A stretch of 49,794 nucleotides of DNA from Verrucomicrobiota bacterium (GCA_026398135.1 JAPLTN010000023.1:1-49794); one strand, 5' to 3'. Positions 17,759 through 27,407 are shown, numbered from the stretch's first letter. The notes: generated by a model from the letters alone, not told the origin. Program-made: numbers and translations.

Positions 17759-18940
17759 TCAGGCGACGAGTTTGACGATCTTCTGGGCGGCGTCCGCCAT
17801 GGTGTCGCCGCTGACGACGGCGAGGCCGGAGTTGGCGAGGGTGGCCTTGCCGGCGGCGACGTTGTTGCCTTCCAGACGGACGACGAGGGGGAGCTTGAGG
17901 CCGACTTCCTTCACGGCCTCGACCACGCCTTCCGCGATCACGTTACAGTCCATGATTCCGCCGAAGATGTTAACGAAGATGCCCTTCACGTTGACGTCGC
18001 CGAGGATGATTTTAAAGGCGGCCACGACCTTGTCTTTCGAGGCGCCGCCGCCGACGTCGAGGAAGTTGGCCGGGGAGCCGCCGTAGTGCTTGATGATGTC
18101 CATGGTGGACATGGCCAGGCCGGCGCCGTTCACGAGGCAGGCGATGTTTCCGTCGAGGGCGATGTAAGCCAGGTCGAACTTGGAGGCCTCGATTTCCTTC
18201 GGGTCTTCTTCGTTGAGGTCGCGCAGGGCAACGATCTCGGGGTGGCGGTAGAGCGCGTTGGAGTCGAAGGAGACTTTGGCGTCGAGCGCGAGTACGTCGC
18301 CGGTGGGGGTGGTAATGAGCGGGTTTACCTCAACCATGGCGGCGTCGGTTTCCCAGAACATGGTGTAGAGGTTCTTGATGAGCTTGGCCGCGTTCCTGGC
18401 CTCGTTACCGGAGAGTTCGAGCGCGGATATGACCTGGCGGATTTGAAAATCGGCGACGCCGTAGGCGGGGTCGATGACGATCTTGGTGATTTTCTCCGGT
18501 GTGTCGTGGGCGACTTTTTCGATCTCTACGCCGCCTTCGGTGGAGGCGACGATGACGGGGCGGGAGCTGGCGCGGTCGAGCAGGATGGCGAGGTAGTATT
18601 CTTTCTTAATGTCGCTCGCGATGGTGAAGTAAACGGTCTGAACCTTGCGGCCGGCGGGGCCGGTTTGGATGGTGACCAAGGTGTTGTTGATCATCTTGCC
18701 GGCGATTTCCTTGGCATCGGCCTTGGTTTTACAGAATTTCACACCGCCTTTATAGCCATCGGTAAAGGTGCCTTTGCCGCGCCCGCCGGCGTGGATTTGG
18801 GACTTAACCATGGTGGGGCCTTCAGGGAGGGTTGCCAGTGCCGCGTCGAACTCCTCGGCGGACTTGGCGGCTGTACCCTTGGGGACGGGTACTCCGAATT
18901 TCTCGAACAAAGCCTTGGCCTGATACTCGTGAATATTCAT
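17759..18940 (-). CDS. sucC: succinyl-CoA synthetase beta subunit
   Basis: The nucleotide-binding ATP-grasp subunit of succinyl-CoA synthetase. The start at 18940 gives the canonical N-terminus [22 protein letters not shown] and a 393-residue protein. The upstream extension of the open frame (to 19042) does not resemble the family. Visible landmarks are the ATP-grasp segment [34 protein letters not shown] and the C-terminal CoA-ligase region with [25 protein letters not shown] and RLEGNN. It pairs with SucD, encoded directly downstream, as the TCA-cycle enzyme. Confidence 0.96.
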   Translation of the reverse strand: MNIHEYQAKALFEKFGVPVPKGTAAKSAEEFDAALATLPEGPTMVKSQIHAGGRGKGTFTDGYKGGVKFCKTKADAKEIAGKMINNTLVTIQTGPAGRKVQTVYFTIASDIKKEYYLAILLDRASSRPVIVASTEGGVEIEKVAHDTPEKITKIVIDPAYGVADFQIRQVISALELSGNEARNAAKLIKNLYTMFWETDAAMVEVNPLITTPTGDVLALDAKVSFDSNALYRHPEIVALRDLNEEDPKEIEASKFDLAYIALDGNIACLVNGAGLAMSTMDIIKHYGGSPANFLDVGGGASKDKVVAAFKIILGDVNVKGIFVNIFGGIMDCNVIAEGVVEAVKEVGLKLPLVVRLEGNNVAAGKATLANSGLAVVSGDTMADAAQKIVKLVA

Positions 18941-19118
18941 GCGAAAGAGCGCAGCGTGCTCCCGCGTCCGAAACATGGCACGCCGAAAAAGAAAAACGTT
19001 CCAACGACTTCGTCCGCACATCGAAAACCAGCAGTCATGCACCCGATTATTTAGCTGCCCTCATAATAAAGGTTTCTCGCACACACGCTTTCCGCCCAAG
19101 TTTACGCTTTTATAGAGC

Positions 19119-19820
19119 ATGTCCCTTCCTCTCACGCCTCATTTATCGTCCCCGTCGCCTGCGGCGCGGGTAAAAGTTCTGGCGGGTTGGAAAAGAGGGT
19201 TGGCGATTTTAGCTGGCGCACTCGTTCGCCTTTGGGTCGCCACGCTACGGTTTACCTGTTCCCCGGCCACTGAGCGGATAATGCGTCGGATGGATGGTCC
19301 GCAGCTTTATGTTCTGTGGCATGATCGTTTGTTTATTTCCGCCGACATCGCCCGCCGGTTTCGTGGGCAACGTCCGCTACATGCCTTGATCAGCACCAGC
19401 AAAGACGGGGCATGGCTTACGGCTTTTTTTGCGACGATGGGACTTTGCGCGGTGCGCGGCTCCAGCTCTCGGGGTGGCAGGGAGGCCGCCACCGAACTCG
19501 TTCGGGTGCTGAAAACCGGCGCGGATGCGGGTATCACTCCTGATGGGCCGCGCGGTCCCGCTTATGCGGTGAAACCCGGCGCGGTAATCGTTGCCCGCCG
19601 TTCTGGGGCTAAGATCATTCTCGTGGGAGTCACTTACGAATCTTATTGGTGCTTATTTGGCTGGGACCGGTTTCGTCTGCCCAAGCCATTCAGTCGAATT
19701 CATCTCTGCGCACAGCTTTTTAGCGAGGCCAAGCTGCGCGCAGATGACGTCACCACTCAACTGGAAGCTGAGCTTCGCGTGTTGAATGCTGCCTCAGCGC
19801 AGGTCGGGGATGTGGTTTGA
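19119..19820 (+). CDS. DUF374 lysophospholipid acyltransferase-like protein
   Basis: A 233-residue protein of the DUF374 group, related to LpxL/PlsC-type acyltransferases. A hydrophobic segment (LAILAGALVRLWVATLRF) near residues 28-45 would anchor it in the inner membrane. The conserved blocks are LYVLWHDRLF (the His-Asp pair expected for catalysis), ALISTSKDGAWLT and the phosphate/acceptor motif GITPDGPRGPAYAVKPG. Family members are thought to act in lipid A or other lipid acylation, but the specific substrate is not established here. It is divergent from sucC and convergent with the starch-binding-like gene, whose end abuts this stop codon. Confidence 0.85.
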   Translation: MSLPLTPHLSSPSPAARVKVLAGWKRGLAILAGALVRLWVATLRFTCSPATERIMRRMDGPQLYVLWHDRLFISADIARRFRGQRPLHALISTSKDGAWLTAFFATMGLCAVRGSSSRGGREAATELVRVLKTGADAGITPDGPRGPAYAVKPGAVIVARRSGAKIILVGVTYESYWCLFGWDRFRLPKPFSRIHLCAQLFSEAKLRADDVTTQLEAELRVLNAASAQVGDVV

Positions 19821-20339
19821 TTAAAACGCGGGTGTCAGTTCAACGCTGGCCCCGGCTGGCACCGAGTAGTCTTCGCCGATGGACCAGGTGGTGTCGTTGA
19901 TCAAAAACTTGAAGGTTACCGGACCGGTGGCAGGCAGTGAGACGGACCACTTGTTATCGGCGGTATATTCCAGGGAGACTCCTTTTTCCCAACTCAGTCC
20001 CGCGCCGTCTCCGCGCAGGGTGAGTGAGTTGCCGAAGCCCACGTCTATGGCGGCGACGATGACCGTGGAGGCGCTCACGACTGCGGGTTTGGCTTTGGGG
20101 GCGGCGGGTTTTTTAACGGCCTTGGTGGCTTTGGGAGCAACGACCGCTGGCACGACGGGAGCTGCCGCAGGTGCAGGAGCGATTTTGGCGACTTTCTTGA
20201 CGGCAGTGACCTTCACTGCGGTGACCTTGGTGGCGGGCTTCGCGGCAGCGGCGGCTTTGGGGGCTGGGCTGGCGGGTTTCACGGCGGACTTGACGGCGGT
20301 TTTTTTCATAGGTTGGAAGGTGTTGCTCGACATGGACAT
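19821..20339 (-). CDS. histone-H1-like tail fused to a starch-binding-like beta domain
   Basis: A 172-residue protein with two unlike halves. Residues 10-88 are almost entirely Ala, Lys, Pro and Val (KKTAVKSAVKPASPAPKAAA and similar), like a histone H1 tail. Residues about 90-172 form a beta-rich domain (VIVAAIDVGFGNSLTLRG, WSVSLPATGPVTFKFLIND, SIGEDYSVPAGASVELTPAF) with the pattern of CBM20/CBM48-type carbohydrate-binding or isoamylase-N-like folds. A glycogen or glucan-binding role is plausible by fold only. The second ATG (20333) or MKK at residue 12 are alternative starts. It is followed head-on by the DUF374 gene. Confidence 0.75.
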   Translation of the reverse strand: MSMSSNTFQPMKKTAVKSAVKPASPAPKAAAAAKPATKVTAVKVTAVKKVAKIAPAPAAAPVVPAVVAPKATKAVKKPAAPKAKPAVVSASTVIVAAIDVGFGNSLTLRGDGAGLSWEKGVSLEYTADNKWSVSLPATGPVTFKFLINDTTWSIGEDYSVPAGASVELTPAF

Positions 20340-20459
20340 CGCGCACTGCGCGCGAGTTTATGAAGGCTGGTGACAGTTCAACAGCAAATCGCGAACCAAC
20401 CTCGTTAATTAGCAAAATTAACCCGATTGTAGCGAATCCATTACCTATTCTGGTTTTTC

Positions 20460-20535
20460 TGGTGGAGCAGATGGGAATCAAACCCACGACCTCTTCATTG
20501 CGAACGAAGCGCTCTATCAACTGAGCTACTGCCCC
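20460..20535 (-). tRNA. tRNA-Ala (anticodon CGC)
   Basis: The minus strand folds as a full cloverleaf. The acceptor GGGGCAG/CTGCTCC includes the G3-U70 pair that identifies alanine tRNAs. The D arm is GCTC...GAGC, the anticodon stem CTTCG/TGAAG with loop TTCGCAA (anticodon CGC, reads GCG), and the T arm GTGGG/CCCAT. The 3' CCA is encoded. A GCG-reading tRNA suits the GC-rich, Ala-rich coding of the window. Confidence 0.95.
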
Positions 20536-20594
20536 ACGGGCCAGAAACAAGGTGCATGTTATGCGACGGCGTTGGGCCGCGAGTAAACATCAAT

Positions 20595-22025
20595 TTATCC
20601 ACTGCCTGTCGGTGGATCAGACCGCGCCGTGTCGGCTCGTATGGTGCAGGGCAGGAGCGCGGCATCTTGCATCCCGTGGATGATTTTCTTGTCCGGCGGA
20701 CAGAAGGTGGCGAGAGCGCCGCTCAACTCCGTGTGGTCGCCTCGCACAAAGTAATACGGGCACAAGCGCAAACGCCCGGCTTCGGGCGCAGCGGGCGCAC
20801 CGGAAACTGGATACAACGCATGGGTGGCCCGGCGGGGTTTTTGGTAGGATTGCAGCAGGTGCAGGTTCTGTGGAGCATCTTGTACGGCGAGATCCACTGC
20901 TCCGCGCCATTCCTCGCGTGAACAATCCGCTCCATAAGCCACGCTACGTGCGCCCCATGCCGTTTCATGGTAACCGGAGATTTTCAGAATCAATTCGCGT
21001 TCTTTTTTCGATGCTTCCGCCAACCCCCGCCAATCGGTGAGCGCCCGTCCACCCACCTGGGGGCCGACGAGCGTTGCCCCGGGCGGTAGTGGTGCTGGAT
21101 CCACCACCCAAGAGGCTGGAATCAAGGATCGCAGACGAGCCAAAGCCTGACCGCTTAATTGTTCTGCCCAAAAATCCTGCAACAGGTGGTGATGAAACAA
21201 GGCGAGGCCCAGCTTCTCCTCCTGAAACGCTCGCATCGGAGGGGTGATGACCACTTCGCCAGAATCCCAGGCCTCGAAAATATAGTGAGCAGTCGGAATG
21301 CGCTCTAGATCCCAAAGCTCAAAAAACCGGTAGATGATGTCGATTTTTTCGGGGTTACCCTCCACATCGAAACACAGTGCGCTGCCGAGAGGAAAAATTT
21401 CGTCCGGCCCCAGGCAAAACACCCGCCGGCCCTGCCGTTGCAACTGTTCTGCCAGCCACTCCATTTCAGGACGGTAGGTGGCGGCCTCGTCGCTTACCAC
21501 GATAGCGATGAGCGGATTGCGCATATCGCCGCGCAGCAGCGCGACCGCCGCGTAAAAACCGTTGATCATGGCATCTCCGCCGCCCAGCACCTCGCCTTCG
21601 TTCGCGTAAAGGCGGTTCAAAAAGGCCGTGAGTCCGATGCCGCCTGGCACCGAGTCCAGTTCCGTCATGGCCCAGCCATCGTCGGTGAGCAGTAAATCCG
21701 GTCTCAGCACTGCCGGAACCGCGCCACGGTTGCGTGGGTCGCGCGCGTGAGTGATCAACGCCTCCGGTTTCCCCCGGTCCAGATATTCTGATGCCCACGG
21801 CGCGAGCAGAGGTTTATTTCTCAACAGGTTTTTCCCAGCCACGCTGCGCGTATGGAGCGTTTCCAGGGCGCGGTGATATTCGAGGCACGCCGCGCCAATT
21901 TCGCGCAACTCCGCAACCTGTGATGTGGTCAGAGGCCATGCTTCCGGGGCCAACCGCCAGCTCTTGTCCTCAAAGAGCGCGGTGGTGGAAAAGGCGTTTT
22001 TCAACGCGTCATGGGAAAGCGACAT
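20595..22025 (-). CDS. putative ATP-grasp-like protein
   Basis: A 476-residue cytoplasmic protein without signal peptide. It has segments like those of circularly permuted or pre-ATP-grasp ligases such as the glutathionylspermidine synthase group: RPDLLLTDDGWAMTELDSVP then GGIGLTAFLN, a Rossmann-like middle (RNPLIAIVVSDEAATYRPEM), and a lysine-bearing strand LILKISGYHETAWGARSV that could be the nucleotide-binding loop. A peptide-ligase or polyamine-ligase activity would be speculative. I chose the ATG at 22025; the longer frame (to 22097) adds 24 residues with no likeness. It is single, with the tRNA downstream on the same strand. Confidence 0.65.
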   Translation of the reverse strand: MSLSHDALKNAFSTTALFEDKSWRLAPEAWPLTTSQVAELREIGAACLEYHRALETLHTRSVAGKNLLRNKPLLAPWASEYLDRGKPEALITHARDPRNRGAVPAVLRPDLLLTDDGWAMTELDSVPGGIGLTAFLNRLYANEGEVLGGGDAMINGFYAAVALLRGDMRNPLIAIVVSDEAATYRPEMEWLAEQLQRQGRRVFCLGPDEIFPLGSALCFDVEGNPEKIDIIYRFFELWDLERIPTAHYIFEAWDSGEVVITPPMRAFQEEKLGLALFHHHLLQDFWAEQLSGQALARLRSLIPASWVVDPAPLPPGATLVGPQVGGRALTDWRGLAEASKKERELILKISGYHETAWGARSVAYGADCSREEWRGAVDLAVQDAPQNLHLLQSYQKPRRATHALYPVSGAPAAPEAGRLRLCPYYFVRGDHTELSGALATFCPPDKKIIHGMQDAALLPCTIRADTARSDPPTGSG

Positions 22026-22283
22026 GCCTCCACTAGTGGAACTACCCCTGCTTAAATCAAGCCGCTGTCGCGTAACGGTGAGTAAAATCCCGCTCACGCT
22101 TTAACCTTACGTCGACTTTGCGAATACTGGCGGGGAAGCCCTAAAGCATGAATTGAACGGCGTGCGGATTTTGGCGTGCTGCATTGTAACGACTGAGTTC
22201 GGTGGCATCGCGCGCTTAAGGTTAAATGCGGGGGCCGGGGTTTCCGGCTTGAAATGCGACCCGTGCTGACGCGCGTTTAGAGC

Positions 22284-23504
22284 ATGCGTTTAGCATCCGA
22301 AGGCCCACACCTACCTGATTCCAAGTCGGCGCCATCGGCGTCGGCGCGCGCTTTGCGAATCGTTGGCGAGGTAGCGAGGCCGCTGAGCAAGATGCAGATA
22401 AAATTTAATAAACTGGTTGCTCGAATCGAGCGTTTGCGCGCCGAGCAACAGCACACGGTGAAACGCTGGGATTCCGCCTTGATCGATTACGCGGAGCGCA
22501 TTCATCCCTTGGAAAAAATCACCGACGGCAAACGGGTGGAGTTGCTGCGTGCCTTACGCGAGCTCTGGCTGGAGCCCAAGGCGGTTAGCAAGAAACAACG
22601 AGCTACGATGCGGGATTTTTGCATGCTCCAGATTCGCCGGTTATCACAGGGCTTGCCGGGTGATGCACAGGATTTGGCTGGTTGGGAAAACGAGTTAAAG
22701 GTGGATGCGCTCAAGCAAATAACCGACGAGGCGAAAGCGCTGCAGGAAAATCCGGAAGCACAGGAAGAATTGCGGCAGGCAGGTATCGATTTCTCCAAAC
22801 TTCGTCCCGATATGACACCCGACGAGCAGTTTGCCGAAATGATGCGGCAAATGGCGGACTCGAACGAACGGCATAAGCTGTTCAGCGAAGACGAATTCGC
22901 CGACGGGGATTCTTCGGAGCAAGAGCGGCCTCCGCAGTCCAAAAAAGCGACGGCGGCGCAGACGCGGGCGGCGCGGCGCGAGGCGGAGCTGGAAGAGGCA
23001 CGCAAGCGCGGGATTGCCACCATCTACAAACAACTGGCCAAGGTGCTGCATCCTGACCTGGAGCAAAATCCGGAGCGTAGGGCGCAGAAGGAAAACCTCA
23101 TGCAGGAACTCACCGTGGCCTACCGGGCTGGCGACTTACACACGCTGTTGCGCTTGGAGTTGGAATTTATCCACCGGGAACAGGGCGATCTTATGCGACT
23201 GGGCGAAGATAAACTAAAAATCTACTGCGAGCTGCTGACCGAACAGGCTTGGGAATTGGAGGCGGAGTCTGGCCAAGTCCACCATCAGCCGCGCTATGTC
23301 GCGTTGCGGCCCTTCGTGAATCCGTTTTTCGGGGAGTTGCCGCGTTGGCGCGAGGTCGAGTCGGGTTTACGCGAAGAGGCTATGCAGCTGGCCGGGACGA
23401 TTCTCGATTTGAGCGGACCACACGGGAAACAGAGGCTGACCGAGTTGTTGCGCGTCTTTAAAAATCAGCAGCGACGGCAGAGTCCTTTAAACGACCTTTT
23501 TTAA
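22284..23504 (+). CDS. J-domain-containing protein
   Basis: A 406-residue mainly helical, charged protein. The segment IYKQLAKVLHPDLEQNPERR (about residues 248-267) carries the HPD motif between helices II and III of a J domain, the part that stimulates DnaK ATPase. The following AYRAGDLHTLLRLELEFI completes the fold. The N-terminal 200 residues form coiled-coil-like helices, and a low-complexity acidic linker (DEFADGDSSEQERPPQ) precedes the J domain. It lacks the Gly/Phe and zinc regions of DnaJ, so it is a class III J protein with unknown client. An internal ATG at 22392 (MQIKFNKLV) is an alternative start. The DEAD-box gene follows 53 bases downstream. Confidence 0.8.
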   Translation: MRLASEGPHLPDSKSAPSASARALRIVGEVARPLSKMQIKFNKLVARIERLRAEQQHTVKRWDSALIDYAERIHPLEKITDGKRVELLRALRELWLEPKAVSKKQRATMRDFCMLQIRRLSQGLPGDAQDLAGWENELKVDALKQITDEAKALQENPEAQEELRQAGIDFSKLRPDMTPDEQFAEMMRQMADSNERHKLFSEDEFADGDSSEQERPPQSKKATAAQTRAARREAELEEARKRGIATIYKQLAKVLHPDLEQNPERRAQKENLMQELTVAYRAGDLHTLLRLELEFIHREQGDLMRLGEDKLKIYCELLTEQAWELEAESGQVHHQPRYVALRPFVNPFFGELPRWREVESGLREEAMQLAGTILDLSGPHGKQRLTELLRVFKNQQRRQSPLNDLF

Positions 23505-23557
23505 GTCCCGCTTTTTTTAGGTACCCTTTTGACTGCGGTCTCCGCACGCTCGGGATT

Positions 23558-25369
23558 ATGGAAAAACGTCCGTTCGCCGAACTCGGCATCTCACCTGAAC
23601 TCCTCAAAGCCGTTAACAAAATGGGCTTCGAGGAGGCCTCGCCTATTCAAACCGCAGTGATTCCGCTCTTGTTGGAAGGACGGGATGTGGTGGGCCAGTC
23701 GGCTACCGGCTCAGGCAAAACCGCCGCTTTTGGCATTCCCATCGTCGAGTGCATCGACACTGCCGTGCGCAAGGTGCAGGCTCTGATTCTCTGTCCTACT
23801 CGCGAGCTTGCGGTGCAGGTGGCCGAAGAGATCGCCAAGCTGGCGTTTTTCAAAAAAGGCGTGCGCGAGGTGCCTATCTACGGCGGCCAGTCTTATGAGC
23901 GTCAGTTTCGCGCCCTCGAAGGCGGCGCGCAGATTGTGATCGGCACGCCCGGTCGCGTGATGGACCACATGGAGCGAGGCACCTTGAAGCTTGATTCGCT
24001 CAAGCTGGTCGCGCTCGACGAGGCCGATCGCATGCTCGACATGGGCTTCCGTGACGACATCGAGCGCATCCTCTCCGCGACTCCGGCCGAGGGCCGCCAG
24101 TCGCTCTTTTTCTCCGCGACCATGCCGCCGCCGATCAAGCAGATGATCCAGCGCTACACCAAGGATCCGGCCTGGGTGAAAATTGAGGCTTTGGCGCAAA
24201 ACGCGCCCAAGGTCGATCAGGTGTATTTCGAGGTGGACCGTCGTTCCAAGGTCGAGGCGCTCACCCGTTTGATCGACATTAACGATTTCCGCTACGGCAT
24301 CATTTTCTGCGCCACCAAGATCATGGTGGACGAGCTGGCGGAGATCCTTTCGTCGCGTGGTTACGCGGTGGATCGGCTGCATGGCGACATCACCCAGGGC
24401 CAGCGCAACAAGGTGATGGAAAAGTTTAAACGCCGCGGCTTTGAGTTTCTTGTCGCCACCGACGTGGCCGCGCGCGGTCTCGACGTGGATGACCTTGAAG
24501 TGGTTTTTAACTACGATCTACCCAACGACGCCGAGGATTATACCCACCGTGTCGGGCGCACCGGCCGGGCCGGGCGCACCGGCAAGGCGTTCACCTTCGT
24601 GAGCGGCCGCGAAATCTACGGTCTGCAAAACATGATCCGTTACGCACGCTTGCCGCTGCGGCGTGAGCGCGTGCCTTCGCTCGATCAAGTCGAAGAGGCC
24701 CGTGAGAGCGTTTTCTTCGAGAAACTCCGCGCCACTCTGGACGGGAAACAGTTTCGCCCGCAGGACCGCATCATCGACCGTTTGCTGGAGCAGGGTTATG
24801 CCAGCGCGGACATCGCCTCCGCCTTGATCCATCTTTTGCAGGGTGGACAGCCCGGCACGCCGGTTGCCGATGGCGCGGAAACGTCCTTACCCGCGCCCAA
24901 GGTTTCCCGTCCTTACGATGACGAGACGATTCCGCCTCGCGTGGTTCCGGTGCCCGCACCCGCTCCGGTGGCCAAACCAGCGGCACACAAGCCGGCGGCC
25001 AAGTTTGCCGCGCCCGCCGCCAAGGCCGAATCTGCTTCGGCCGCCAGCGAGACGACTCGCCCTATCAAGCAAAAATATGACCGGGTCTCCCGCACGGGGC
25101 GTGAGCCCGGGTACACCACACTCTATCTGAACATTGGCCGCAAGCATTTGGTAACCCCTGCCGATATCGTGGGGAAAGTCGCCGGCGTTACCCGCCTGCC
25201 CGCCGCGGTGGTGGGCGCGATGGATATTCATCAACGTCACACCTTGGTGGATGTTGCGAGTGACCAGGCCGATCTGATCGTTAAGAAAATGGAAGGAATA
25301 CGGGTTAAGAACGTGGCGCTTTCTCCCGCGTTGGCTACCGACGCGCATCGGGCCGAGCCCCAAGACTGA
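23558..25369 (+). CDS. DEAD-box RNA helicase with DbpA-type RNA-binding domain
   Basis: An ATP-dependent RNA helicase of 603 residues, similar in layout to CsdA/DeaD and DbpA. Motifs in order: Q motif SPIQT, motif I SATGSGKT, Ia PTRELAVQ, Ib TPGRV, II DEAD (in ALDEADRMLDMGF), III SAT, IV/V (GIIFCATK, ATDVAARGLDVDD) and VI HRVGRTGRAGRTG. An Ala/Pro/Lys-rich linker of about 80 residues (about 450-530) leads to a C-terminal DbpA-like RNA-recognition domain (YTTLYLNIGRKHLVTPADIV...GAMDIHQRHTLVDV). It probably acts in ribosome assembly, cold adaptation or mRNA decay. It ends at an intrinsic terminator (25397-25424). Confidence 0.94.
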   Translation: MEKRPFAELGISPELLKAVNKMGFEEASPIQTAVIPLLLEGRDVVGQSATGSGKTAAFGIPIVECIDTAVRKVQALILCPTRELAVQVAEEIAKLAFFKKGVREVPIYGGQSYERQFRALEGGAQIVIGTPGRVMDHMERGTLKLDSLKLVALDEADRMLDMGFRDDIERILSATPAEGRQSLFFSATMPPPIKQMIQRYTKDPAWVKIEALAQNAPKVDQVYFEVDRRSKVEALTRLIDINDFRYGIIFCATKIMVDELAEILSSRGYAVDRLHGDITQGQRNKVMEKFKRRGFEFLVATDVAARGLDVDDLEVVFNYDLPNDAEDYTHRVGRTGRAGRTGKAFTFVSGREIYGLQNMIRYARLPLRRERVPSLDQVEEARESVFFEKLRATLDGKQFRPQDRIIDRLLEQGYASADIASALIHLLQGGQPGTPVADGAETSLPAPKVSRPYDDETIPPRVVPVPAPAPVAKPAAHKPAAKFAAPAAKAESASAASETTRPIKQKYDRVSRTGREPGYTTLYLNIGRKHLVTPADIVGKVAGVTRLPAAVVGAMDIHQRHTLVDVASDQADLIVKKMEGIRVKNVALSPALATDAHRAEPQD

Positions 25370-25396
25370 GCTGGAAGATTTAGGCTCTGACCACTC

Positions 25397-25424
25397 AAGG
25401 CGCGCTTTGTCGGCGCGCCTTTTT
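25397..25424 (+). terminator. intrinsic terminator of the DEAD-box gene
   Basis: AAGGCGCGC (25397-25405) pairs with GCGCGCCTT (25413-25421), followed by a T-run continuing into TTATTTTTT. It lies at the 3' end of the convergent response-regulator gene. Confidence 0.9.
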
Positions 25425-26049
25425 ATTTTTTGCCATCCAGGCCCAGACGATCCACGAAACGGACAAGGTCGGCCACGGAGTCCGCATTGAGTTTGAGCAT
25501 CACACTGGCGCGCTGCACCTTCACGGTTTTTTCCGCAGTCCCTAGGTGTTCGGCGACTTGTTTGTTGAGCATGCCTTTGGCCACAAGGACCAGCACCTCA
25601 CGTTCCCGAGGAGTGAGTCTCGCGAGCAATCCTGCGTCTTTGTCGGCGACCTGACGTCGGTTTGCTAATTCCAGGCTCCGGCTCAACGCCGCCCGGACAG
25701 AGGGAATGAGCAGAGCCGCGTCGATGGGCTTGAGGAGGTAGTCAAAGGCACCGGCTTTAAGTGCACGCACACTGGAGGAGGCGTCGTCGCGTCCGGTCAA
25801 AAATACTATGGGAAGAGTCGGGTGGAGCCCGGCCAAAGCGGTCTGCGCATCAAGGCCGTTGCGCCCGGGCAGTCCTATGTCGAGAAGGATGCATGCGGGG
25901 GCAACGACCGGTCCGCTCGGATTGTTTAAAAAGGTCTCAATATCCGGGTAGTCTGCGCAGAAAATTCCTGCGGTGCGCAGCAAGCGTGGCCCGGCGCTAC
26001 GGATGGTGGGCTCGTCGTCAATAAGGTGAACTTGGGAGTGTGCTGGCAT
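25423..26049 (-). CDS. FixJ-like response regulator
   Basis: A 208-residue two-component regulator. The receiver domain has the acidic pocket HLIDDEPTIRS, the phospho-acceptor Asp in CILLDIGLPGRNG, the switch Thr in IVFLTGRDDASS and the Lys in FDYLLKPID. The C-terminal LuxR/NarL-type helix-turn-helix is LTPREREVLVLVAKGMLNKQVAEHLGTAEKTVKVQRASV. The start at 26049 aligns the receiver; the longer frame (to 26136) is unlikely. It follows the FixL-like kinase gene by about 120 bases on the same strand, so it is its probable partner. Family members activate genes for respiration or redox control, but its targets here cannot be read. Confidence 0.9.
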   Translation of the reverse strand: MPAHSQVHLIDDEPTIRSAGPRLLRTAGIFCADYPDIETFLNNPSGPVVAPACILLDIGLPGRNGLDAQTALAGLHPTLPIVFLTGRDDASSSVRALKAGAFDYLLKPIDAALLIPSVRAALSRSLELANRRQVADKDAGLLARLTPREREVLVLVAKGMLNKQVAEHLGTAEKTVKVQRASVMLKLNADSVADLVRFVDRLGLDGKK

Positions 26050-26168
26050 CTTTGGCGGGAGGTCTAAAAGTGGTGAATTATTGGTGAGGAATCTGACTTC
26101 AGAAAATCCCGATACGCACTTATCCTGAAGGCGCAAATGAGCATCGTCGTTAGTCTGGATTTAATGAA

Positions 26169-27407
26169 TTACGCGATAGGTAAAAGCAGCGTGGCGACGG
26201 CACCGTATCCCTTTTCACGGTTGGCAAGAGTCAGGCTGCCACCGTGCGCTTCGGCGATGGAACGACAGAGAGAAAGTCCAATACCCAAGCCGTCGGGTTT
26301 GGTTGATTGAAAGGGTTTAAAAAGCAGAGGCATGCGGTCTGGCGGGATGCCGGGGCCGCGATCTTCGACCCGAATCGAAACGAACCCAGTGGCGCCCGGA
26401 CGCACTCGCACCGCGATGATCCGGTCAAGTGGCGTTTGTTCGCGCAAAGCGTCGGCAGCGTTGATAAGCAAGTTGATCAAGATCTGTTGAATTTGCACCG
26501 GATCCGCTGAAATGCAGGGCGTAGCGGGTGCGCACGTAGCATGTGCGGTAACTCCTCGCCGTGCGAAGTCTGGCCGTAAAAGCTCCAAGGTTTCATGCAC
26601 CAGTTCACCGACTATGACCGGACGGACTTCCGGAGGGGCTTTTTTTAACAAAGTGCGGATGCGTCGAATGATTCCAGTGGCACGTCGAACATCTTCAACG
26701 ATATCATCCAATATCAGACTCAGTTCTTTGAGATCCGGCACAGGATGATCCACCATGAGGCGTCCGGCTTGGGCGTTGGTCAGGATGGCAGCCAAGGGCT
26801 GGTTGATTTCGTGGGCCAGCGTGCCGGTCAATTCTCCCAAGGTAGCGACGCGGGAAAGGTGGGCGAGTTCATCGCGCTGGCGCCGGTGTTCCGTTTCGGC
26901 GTGGCGTTGCTGGCTTACATCCAGGCTGGCGCCAACCAGGCTATCAAAATACGGCGCATCGGGTCGGGAAAAACTCGCGCGACCACGTGAAAGCAGCGTG
27001 CGCGTCGAGCCGTCGGACGCCAGGAAACGGGCCTCGACCTCGAAGGCTGGTTGTTTGGCGGTGACGGCGGCGAAGCCTTGGCGCATGGCGGCGCGATCCT
27101 CCGGATGGACGAGTTGAAAAAACGCTTCGAAGCCGAAGCGTGTTTCGGCATTAAGACCGAGAATCGCTCGATAGCCCGGCGACAGCCAGATGATGTCCGC
27201 GGGCACATGCCAAGTCCAGAGCCCAAGGCCGGATGCTTCGCTCGCGAGTGCGAGGCGCGCCTCGCTTTGCTGTAGAGCCTGACGCGCGTGGATAAGTTTC
27301 TGTCGCTGCATCCATAGCAAAGCTGCAGCACCTGCGAGGAGTGCAAGCGCTGCGGCGCTGAACCATAAGGTCTGGTAAGCGGTCACGAGCAGAACCCAGC
27401 GCGCCAC
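26169..27407 (-). CDS. FixL-like PAS sensor histidine kinase
   Basis: A 412-residue membrane kinase. One hydrophobic segment (about 14-32) is followed by a short linker and a PAS domain (about 47-165, LGLWTWHVPADIIWLSPGYR, HPEDR). The dimerisation/phospho-acceptor helix has GELTGTLAHEINQPLAAI (His199), the form typical of FixL-type kinases. The ATPase core shows LINLLINAADAL (N box), VEDRGPGIPPDR (G1) and GLGIGLSLCRSI (G2). It starts at a GTG (27407) and has almost no periplasmic part, so the signal is probably sensed by the PAS domain. No haem ligand is assigned. It is divergent from nadD and upstream of its likely regulator. Confidence 0.88.
   Translation of the reverse strand: MARWVLLVTAYQTLWFSAAALALLAGAAALLWMQRQKLIHARQALQQSEARLALASEASGLGLWTWHVPADIIWLSPGYRAILGLNAETRFGFEAFFQLVHPEDRAAMRQGFAAVTAKQPAFEVEARFLASDGSTRTLLSRGRASFSRPDAPYFDSLVGASLDVSQQRHAETEHRRQRDELAHLSRVATLGELTGTLAHEINQPLAAILTNAQAGRLMVDHPVPDLKELSLILDDIVEDVRRATGIIRRIRTLLKKAPPEVRPVIVGELVHETLELLRPDFARRGVTAHATCAPATPCISADPVQIQQILINLLINAADALREQTPLDRIIAVRVRPGATGFVSIRVEDRGPGIPPDRMPLLFKPFQSTKPDGLGIGLSLCRSIAEAHGGSLTLANREKGYGAVATLLLPIA

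Noticed and set aside
20113-20550. Minus-strand frame running through the tRNA
   Set aside because: It overlaps a complete tRNA-Ala and the starch-binding-like gene in another frame; no protein likeness.
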